Source: Burkholderiales bacterium (GTDB taxonomy: Bacteria; Pseudomonadota; Gammaproteobacteria; Burkholderiales; Burkholderiaceae_C). From it: DNA of 55,527 nt. A program made the position numbers and the translations under genes. Below the pieces are notes generated by a model. That model was not told where the DNA came from. It worked only from the letters and a program-made list of their open reading frames with translations, and did not search any database. Positions 49,879-55,527 of this stretch are shown piece by piece. Where the stretch lies: positions 1-55,527 of the forward strand of contig JAFLDH010000006.1 in assembly GCA_017302505.1 (NCBI GenBank). The letters run 5' to 3'. Positions within the stretch are counted from its first letter, which is position 1. Every line of letters begins with the position of its first letter.

Positions 49879-50131
49879 TGGGTGGCTCCAAGACTCGACT
49901 CACTGAAGAGTCCTTGCCGCCCAGAGCACTGTGCTCAGCCGGCAGGCTACCCGATATCGACAAGCGCGATGGTGCTTGGAGCGCTATGAGGGTCTCAGCC
50001 TGTGAGCCTTTGTTGCCTGATGCAACTGCGGAGCCGTACGTTGACATCTGCCTTCGTGCTTGAAGTCACGGGGCTCGACTAAGCAAGTCGGGGATAATTT
50101 GGCTGACGCGTTGTCCAGGGGAAATGAAGTC

Positions 50132-51157
50132 GTGCCGTCAAAAGTCCTTGTCACTGGTGCTGCCGGATTCATCGGCATGCACGTGTCCCAGTTGTTGCTG
50201 GCACGCGGCGATTTGGTCGTCGGGATCGACAACCTCAACGACTACTACGACCCGCAGTTGAAACGGGATCGCCTTGCCCGCTTGAGAAGCTGTCCCGGGT
50301 TTCGCTTCACGGAGATGGATGTCGCGGACCGAGGGCAGATGAGCGAACTGTTCTCGACTGAGCGGTTTGACAAGGTTGTGCATCTTGCTGCGCAGGCAGG
50401 CGTACGCTATTCATTGGTCAATCCGCACGCGTACATTGAAAGCAACGTGGTTGGGTTCACCAATGTGCTCGAGGGCAGCCGGCATGCGGAGGTGGAGCAT
50501 TTGGTCTACGCCTCCAGCTCAAGCGTTTACGGTGGCAATGCGGCGATGCCTTTCTCCGAACACCACAGCGTAGACCACCCCGTGAGCCTGTATGCGGCCA
50601 CGAAGAAGGCCAACGAGTTGATGGCCCATACCTACAGCCACCTGTTTCGATTGCCAACAACGGGATTAAGATTCTTTACGGTCTATGGCCCTTGGGGACG
50701 ACCTGACATGGCTCTTTTCATGTTCACGAAGGCAATTCTTGAAGGGCGCAGCATTGATGTCTTCAATCACGGGCAGATGGTCCGTGACTTCACGTACATT
50801 GACGACATCGCTCAGGGCGTCGTGCGAGTCCTAGACCGCCCGGCTGAAGCCGATCTGACTTTTGACGCTTCTGCCCCCGACCCAGCAAGAAGCTCTGCGC
50901 CGTATAGAGTCTTCAATATCGGCAACAGCGATCCTGTACCGCTTCTGGTCTTCATCGATGCCATTGAGAAAGCGCTCGGGAAGCCTGCTCAGAAAAACTT
51001 CCTACCGATTCAACCTGGCGACGTTCCCCACACCTATGCTGATGTGTCCGAACTGTCTGCGTGGGTGGACTTCAGACCGGCAACGCCCGTTGCTGAGGGC
51101 GTCAAGCGCTTCGTGGACTGGTACCTTGGATATTTCATGAGTTCGAAGCACGCCTGA
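50132..51157 (+). CDS. NAD-dependent epimerase, UDP-glucuronate 4-epimerase-like
   Basis: This 341-residue SDR enzyme is started at GTG 50132 so it begins [26 protein letters not shown] lies about 12 bp upstream. A TTG at 50060 gives a longer frame with no similarity. NAD binding is GAAGFIG (9-15), and the catalytic Tyr154 and Lys158 are in YAATKKANE. The stretch [16 protein letters not shown] is characteristic of LspL/Cap1J-type epimerases that convert UDP-glucuronate to UDP-galacturonate. No UDP-glucose dehydrogenase of the classical type is visible here, so the substrate could come from elsewhere. Confidence 0.88.
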   Translation: MPSKVLVTGAAGFIGMHVSQLLLARGDLVVGIDNLNDYYDPQLKRDRLARLRSCPGFRFTEMDVADRGQMSELFSTERFDKVVHLAAQAGVRYSLVNPHAYIESNVVGFTNVLEGSRHAEVEHLVYASSSSVYGGNAAMPFSEHHSVDHPVSLYAATKKANELMAHTYSHLFRLPTTGLRFFTVYGPWGRPDMALFMFTKAILEGRSIDVFNHGQMVRDFTYIDDIAQGVVRVLDRPAEADLTFDASAPDPARSSAPYRVFNIGNSDPVPLLVFIDAIEKALGKPAQKNFLPIQPGDVPHTYADVSELSAWVDFRPATPVAEGVKRFVDWYLGYFMSSKHA

Positions 51158-51195
51158 GTCCAGGCCTCATCTGTTGCAGCACCTGCCTTGCGACG

Positions 51196-51984
51196 TTGCC
51201 TTCATCCATTGGATCAACATTGAATACCAAGTCGATATCACACAATTCGCACTCAAAGCTACCGCCGCTTACGCTGCTTCGAAGTTTCGAGGATGTGAAG
51301 CGAGAGATGCGTAGGGTAATGCTCGAAAGGCGCAACCCGGATCGCGCTGTCGAGATACTGGAGGCTGGCTGTGGCAGCAGGTGGGATGTCCAACTGGACG
51401 GGTTGGACTACCGCGTCATTGGCGTGGACCTAGACGCTGCCGCCGTAAATGCCCGTATGACAGTCCGCAAGGACCTGCACGAGGTCATCATCGGTGACCT
51501 GCTCAAGGTGGACCTGGGCGAGCGCCAGTTCGACATCATCTTTAACTCGTTCGTCCTGGAACACGTCATTGGCGCCGAAGCGCTGCTGCGACGCTTCGTC
51601 GGCTGGCTTCGACCTGGTGGAATCGTCTTGATTCGTATCCCCGATCCGGATTCGGTAAAGGGACTGATTACCAAACTGACGCCGCATTGGTTCCATGTTT
51701 GGTACTACCGAGTTGTTCTGCGCTACCCTGGTGCCGGTGAGCCTGGAAAGCCACCCTATCCAACGATTTACGAGCCGGTGGTATCGCGGACAGGTATTCA
51801 CGACTTTGCCGCACGGCATGGACTCGTGGTTTCGGAAGAGTTTGGTTCAGGGGGGATCAAGAAGAGGGATCGGCTCATTGATCGAGCCATTAATCTGTTC
51901 ACTGGACTGGTCAGCGCCTTCAGTTTCGGTCGCTACTCTGACGACCACACGGATTTGCTGATAGTCTTGCGGCGGCCGCACTGA
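51196..51984 (+). CDS. Class I SAM-dependent methyltransferase
   Basis: The protein has up to 262 residues. Motif I is VEILEAGCGSRWDVQ, followed by YRVIGVDLDAAAV, and FDIIFNSFVLEHVIGAEALL and LRPGGIVLIRIPDPDSV are typical of Methyltransf_11/23. The C-terminal region (LVVSEEFGSGGIKKRDRLI and a hydrophobic INLFTGLVSAFSFG) may touch the membrane. The start is uncertain. TTG at 51196 gives the longest version, while a TTG at 51220 and a GTG near 51294 with a GAGGA just before it are alternatives. The acceptor is unknown. Confidence 0.8.
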   Translation: MPSSIGSTLNTKSISHNSHSKLPPLTLLRSFEDVKREMRRVMLERRNPDRAVEILEAGCGSRWDVQLDGLDYRVIGVDLDAAAVNARMTVRKDLHEVIIGDLLKVDLGERQFDIIFNSFVLEHVIGAEALLRRFVGWLRPGGIVLIRIPDPDSVKGLITKLTPHWFHVWYYRVVLRYPGAGEPGKPPYPTIYEPVVSRTGIHDFAARHGLVVSEEFGSGGIKKRDRLIDRAINLFTGLVSAFSFGRYSDDHTDLLIVLRRPH

Positions 51985-52013
51985 CCCCAGCTGCTGAGCA
52001 CCGAAGAGGCACT

Positions 52014-53294
52014 ATGACTGTCATTGCAGTAGTCGGGCTGGGCTATGTGGGACTTCCCCTGGCCGTTGAGTTCGGAAAGAAGTTCAAGACCTTTGGATTC
52101 GACCTCTCCGCCGAAAAGGTCGCTGCCTATGGTCGTTATGTGGACCCGACGGGCGAGGTCAGTCCTGGTGATTTGCGCGCCGCCTCGCATCTTGTGTGCA
52201 GTACTGACCCGGCTGTAATCGGTGAGGCGGATTTCATCGTCGTAGCCGTGCCGACACCTGTGGATGCGGCCCATCAACCTGACTTCACGCCGTTGGTCAA
52301 GTCGTCCGAGAGCGTAGGCAGACACGTGAAGCGCGGAGCCACTGTCGTTTTCGAGTCGACGGTTTATCCAGGGGCAACCGAGGAAATCTGCATTCCGATC
52401 ATCGAGAAGCATTCGGGCCTGAAGTGGCGGCAGGACTTCTTCGTCGGCTACAGCCCGGAACGCATCAACCCCGGTGACAAGGAGCGCACGGTCACCAAGA
52501 TCGTCAAGGTGGTGTCGGGCGATACGCCTGAGACGCTGGCGCGTGTGGCCGAGGTCTACGGCTCCGTCATCACTGCTGGCGTTTACGCGGCCAGTAGCAT
52601 CAAGGTGGCCGAGGCAGCCAAGGTGATCGAGAACACGCAGCGTGACCTGAACATCGCGCTGATGAACGAGTTGTCGGTGATCTTTCACCGCATTGGCATT
52701 GACACGCTGGAGGTGTTGCAGGCTGCTGGGACGAAGTGGAACTTCCTGCCGTTCCGGCCTGGCTTGGTGGGCGGTCACTGCATCGGTGTGGACCCGTATT
52801 ACCTGACGCACAAGGCCGAGATGCTGGGCTACACGCCGCAGGTCATCTTGGCGGGCCGGCGCATCAACGACAGCATGGGAAAGTACGTTGCCGAGCAGAC
52901 GGTCAAGCAGATGATCGCCAACGATCTGCCGGTGAAGGGGGCGCCCGTGATCGTGCTGGGAATGACGTTCAAGGAGAACTGCCCAGACATCCGCAACAGC
53001 AAGGTGATCGATGTCGTGCGGGAGCTGCAGAGTTTTGGCGCCGAGGTGCTGGTGCACGACCCGATCGCCAATTCGGCGGAGTGTGAGCACGAGTACGGCG
53101 TGAGCCTGACGGCTTGGGATGATCTGCCGCGTGCGTCAGCCATCGTCGCCGCCGTGTCGCACAGCGAATACGCGGCCCTGGGCGTCCAGGGTCTGGTGCA
53201 GAAGCTGCTGCCGGGCGGCGTGTTCGCCGACGTGAAGAGTGCCTACTCGGTTGCCGAGCTTTTGGCTGCCGACGCCCGGCCCTGGCGACTCTGA
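52014..53294 (+). CDS. Nucleotide-sugar dehydrogenase, TviB/WbpO-like
   Basis: This 426-residue enzyme of the UDP-glucose/GDP-mannose dehydrogenase superfamily has the N-terminal VIAVVGLGYVGLPLAVEFGK, VAVPTPVDAAHQPDFTPL and ESTVYPGATEEICIPIIE. The catalytic Cys256 is in PGLVGGHCIGVDPYYL, followed by TFKENCPDIRNSKV. These match TviB/WbpO, which oxidise UDP-GlcNAc or UDP-GalNAc to the hexosaminuronate. It adds an amino-uronic acid precursor to the locus. It is convergent with the RTX gene, 7 bp between stops. Confidence 0.9.
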   Translation: MTVIAVVGLGYVGLPLAVEFGKKFKTFGFDLSAEKVAAYGRYVDPTGEVSPGDLRAASHLVCSTDPAVIGEADFIVVAVPTPVDAAHQPDFTPLVKSSESVGRHVKRGATVVFESTVYPGATEEICIPIIEKHSGLKWRQDFFVGYSPERINPGDKERTVTKIVKVVSGDTPETLARVAEVYGSVITAGVYAASSIKVAEAAKVIENTQRDLNIALMNELSVIFHRIGIDTLEVLQAAGTKWNFLPFRPGLVGGHCIGVDPYYLTHKAEMLGYTPQVILAGRRINDSMGKYVAEQTVKQMIANDLPVKGAPVIVLGMTFKENCPDIRNSKVIDVVRELQSFGAEVLVHDPIANSAECEHEYGVSLTAWDDLPRASAIVAAVSHSEYAALGVQGLVQKLLPGGVFADVKSAYSVAELLAADARPWRL

Positions 53295-53301
53295 GCAGCG
53301 A

Positions 53302-55527
53302 TCAGGGAATTAGGTCCGCAGCCGTCAAGGGGATGTTGCCGACCAGCAGCACCTCGAAGTCGGCGGCATTGCCGTTCGAACCGCCCACGTTGGCCTGCAG
53401 AATGGTGTTGCTGCCGTCATAGAAGTAGCGCACCTGCGCGGCGGCCGAAAACGCCGCCGTGCCGATGAAGCCGAAGGTCTGGTTGCCGCTGGCGCCCGTC
53501 CTGGCATCGATGCCCGACAGATCGATCCGGTCCTGGCCCCGGACGAAGTCGGTGATGATGTCGCGCAACCCAACGCCGACGCCCGACTCGCTGGCGGCGT
53601 CGAAGTCGAAGATGTCGTTGCCCGCTGCGCCCGTCAGCGTGTCGACGCCCGCTCCGCCGCGCAGCGTGTCGTTGCCAGCCCCGCCGTCCAACGAGTCGTT
53701 GCCACTATTGCCGACGAGCAAGTTGTTGCCGCTATTGCCGGTCAGACTGTTGGCCAGCGAGTTGCCGGTGCCGTTGATCGACGTTGTGCCAGTAAGGATC
53801 AGGTTTTCCAGGTTGTTGCCCAGGGTCCAGGTGACGGAACTGCGCACAGCGTCTGTGCCCTGATTGGAGCTTTCGGTGACCACGTCGCTGGTGCTGTCGA
53901 CGATGTAGGTGTCGTTGCCTGCACCTCCGCTCATGCTGTCGATGCCTGCACCCCCGTCCAGCGTATCGTTGCCCGCGCCGCCGCTGAGCGTGTCGTTGCC
54001 GCCGTTGCCGATCAACCAGTCGTTGCCGTCACCGCCAGACAATGAGTTGCGGCCACTGTTGCCGGTCAGCACGTTGTTGGCGGTATTGCCGGTGCCATTG
54101 ATGTTGCCAGTGCCGGTGAGCGTCAGGTTCTCGAAGCCGCTGGCCAGCGTCCAGGTGATAGAACTGAGCACTGTGTCGACGCCGCCGCCGTCGCTGAGCA
54201 CGTCACCGGTGCTGTTGACGACATAGGTGTCGTTGCCGTTGCCGCCGACCATGCTGTCGGCACCGGCGCCGCCATCCAGCCAGTCGTCACCTTCGCCGCC
54301 GTTCAGCGTGTCGTTGCCGCCGTTGCCGAAGAGCGTGTCGTTGCCACCGTCGCCTCGCAGCCACTGGGCGGCGCTGTTGCCGGTGATGACGTTGTCCAAC
54401 TCGTTGCCTGCGCCACTGATGCCCGCCGTGCCTGTCAATGTCAGGTTTTCGATATGGGCTGCCAGGGTCCAGACCACCGAGCTCTGCACCAGGTCGATGC
54501 CCTCGCCGGCCAGTTCGACGACGATGTCGTTGAGACTATCGACGACGTACACGTCGTCGCCCGTACCTCCGAGCATGGAGTCGGCACCGGTGCCGCCGAC
54601 CAAGGAATCGCTGCCTGCCCCGCCATGCAGCGTGTCGTTGCCAGCCGCGCCATTGAGCGTGTCGTTGCCATCGAGGCCATGGATCACGTCGTTGCCACTG
54701 GTACCGGTAAGGTTGTCCGCTGCACTGGTTCCGACGATTGCGGCCACGGTAACTGCAGACGTGGCCACTGAGAACATGGTCTCGGTAGTTCCTTGTCCGT
54801 CCACGAAGCTGGCACGCACACGCAGTTGCTGGCCAGTGTACGCCGTCGTCACGGTAAAGCTCGCGGCGGTCGCTCCGCTGATGTCGGTCCAAGACGTGCC
54901 ATTGGTGGACCCTTGCCACTGGTAGTTCATCGCTGCGGGGATGCCGTCCGCATCCGTTACCGTATTCGCGAAGCTCACGGTCTGCCCCACCTGCGGGCTG
55001 ATGTTGTCGATGGTCAACGTGCCCTCGGGAGCATCGTTCACCGGCGTGACGTTCAGGGTCAGCAAGCGTGCCGTTGGGTCGAGATCGACGCCACCATTGG
55101 CGGTGCCGCCGTTGTCCTGCACTTGGAAAGTGAGACTGGCATAGTCGGTGCCGTTGGCATTGGCCGCGGCGATGAATGTCAGCAGTCCGGCATTGATGTT
55201 CGCCGCGCTGATGCTCTGCCCGGCAGCGACTGCGGCACCGTTCAGGCGCATCGTCCCTGCCAGCGGCAGTGTGGTCAGCCGGACGGCTTGCAATGAATTC
55301 GCAGGGTTGTCCTTGCCATCGGCAAAGCCGAAGTCCGCGCTGGTGAAGGTGTAGGGCGTGTCCTCCAGCGCGGTGATCGATCCATTGCTGCCGCTGGGGG
55401 CGTCATTGACCGGTGTGATGTTGAAGGAGAGGGTATTGGGTGTGGGGTCGAGGATGGAGCCGCCGTTGTCGGTGGAGCCGGAGTCCTGGACCTGGAAGGA
55501 GAAGGAGGCGTAGTTGGGTCCGTTGGC
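53302..55527 (-). CDS. Large RTX / cadherin-like secreted protein, C-terminal part (partial)
   Basis: The frame is open from the right edge of the window (codon phase intact, 741 residues seen) to a stop at 53302. From the N-side it shows cadherin-like/VCBS-type repeats (NYASFSFQVQDSGST, ITPVNDAPSG, ALEDTPYTFTSADFGFADG). An Ig-like segment (YQWQGSTNGTSWTDISG) follows, then many glycine-rich nonapeptides (GGxGNDTLxGGxG) that bind calcium. The end is a serralysin-type C-terminal region (DIITDFVRGQDRIDLSGIDA … LTAADLIP). RTX proteins are exported by type I secretion using a C-terminal signal. It could be an adhesin or matrix protein. The start seen at 55293 is only an internal TTG. Confidence 0.9.
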   Translation of the reverse strand, partial: ANGPNYASFSFQVQDSGSTDNGGSILDPTPNTLSFNITPVNDAPSGSNGSITALEDTPYTFTSADFGFADGKDNPANSLQAVRLTTLPLAGTMRLNGAAVAAGQSISAANINAGLLTFIAAANANGTDYASLTFQVQDNGGTANGGVDLDPTARLLTLNVTPVNDAPEGTLTIDNISPQVGQTVSFANTVTDADGIPAAMNYQWQGSTNGTSWTDISGATAASFTVTTAYTGQQLRVRASFVDGQGTTETMFSVATSAVTVAAIVGTSAADNLTGTSGNDVIHGLDGNDTLNGAAGNDTLHGGAGSDSLVGGTGADSMLGGTGDDVYVVDSLNDIVVELAGEGIDLVQSSVVWTLAAHIENLTLTGTAGISGAGNELDNVITGNSAAQWLRGDGGNDTLFGNGGNDTLNGGEGDDWLDGGAGADSMVGGNGNDTYVVNSTGDVLSDGGGVDTVLSSITWTLASGFENLTLTGTGNINGTGNTANNVLTGNSGRNSLSGGDGNDWLIGNGGNDTLSGGAGNDTLDGGAGIDSMSGGAGNDTYIVDSTSDVVTESSNQGTDAVRSSVTWTLGNNLENLILTGTTSINGTGNSLANSLTGNSGNNLLVGNSGNDSLDGGAGNDTLRGGAGVDTLTGAAGNDIFDFDAASESGVGVGLRDIITDFVRGQDRIDLSGIDARTGASGNQTFGFIGTAAFSAAAQVRYFYDGSNTILQANVGGSNGNAADFEVLLVGNIPLTAADLIP
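53600..54720 (-). repeat. Four long (~105-residue) RTX repeat modules
   Basis: Inside the RTX gene a unit recurs about four times, the last copy incomplete. It consists of ENLTLTGT…INGTGN, NxLTGNSGxNxLxGGxGNDWL, several GGAGNDTLDGG nonapeptides, NDTYxVxSTxDV and a VxSSVTWTL closing strand. DNA identity among copies is high, so recombination between them is possible. Confidence 0.85.

Overview
The window looks like chromosomal DNA of a GC-rich betaproteobacterium of the order Burkholderiales, probably the Rubrivivax/Leptothrix/Methylibium-like group. The reasons are the SecA and ArgJ sequences, a complete ugp operon, a giant DUF3683-type FAD/iron-sulfur oxidoreductase, and an exosortase-B type exopolysaccharide (EPS) locus of the methanolan epsDEFGHI kind. 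Species assignment is inference only.

Layout. (1) 1-2350 is the end of an integrated element: the 3' end of an IS3-family insertion sequence that cuts a KfrA-like DNA-binding gene, an array of twelve 9-bp repeats, a tyrosine integrase, and a 50-bp 3' fragment of a tRNA-Thr(UGU) gene that marks the attachment site. (2) 2357-17096 is a core-genome block: a DciA-like gene, secA, argJ, ugpQ-C-E-A-B (glycerol-3-phosphate/glycerophosphodiester uptake, minus strand), a fused FAD/4Fe-4S oxidoreductase, a DUF971 gene and ubiE. (3) 17312-23080 is the EPS export and exosortase module: epsD, epsE, epsF, epsG, xrtB and epsI, tightly packed on the plus strand. (4) 23217-33564 is a variable, visibly less GC-rich cassette: three glycosyltransferases, a fused acetyltransferase/sugar ketoisomerase, a TylF-like methyltransferase, a FemAB-like GNAT protein, a DegT aminotransferase, a Wzy-like polymerase and a Wzx-like flippase. 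It should make and polymerise a repeat unit containing a dTDP-derived 3-acylamino-3,6-dideoxyhexose. (5) 33933-53294 holds polymer-modifying and precursor genes: two paralogous secreted putative glycoside hydrolases, an AMP-ligase/GT4 fusion protein with a second GT4 paralogue next to it, a minus-strand GMC oxidoreductase / aldo-keto reductase / heparinase-like lyase operon, an AlgD-type GDP-mannose dehydrogenase, a TviB-type nucleotide-sugar dehydrogenase, a UDP-glucuronate 4-epimerase-like protein, two methyltransferases and another glycosyltransferase. (6) 53302-55527 is the C-terminal part of a large RTX/cadherin-like secreted protein that runs off the right edge.

How it works together. 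Regions 3-5 read as one EPS factory. Uronic-acid and 3-amino-sugar precursors are built, glycosyltransferases assemble a lipid-linked repeat, Wzx and Wzy flip and polymerise it, and EpsE/F/G export it. Exosortase B with EpsI would process partner proteins whose genes are not in this window. A lyase, two putative hydrolases and a GMC/AKR oxidoreductase pair may trim or modify the polymer. No initiating phosphoglycosyl transferase, no dTDP-glucose pathway genes (rmlA/rmlB) and no PEP-CTERM substrate were found here, so they must lie elsewhere.
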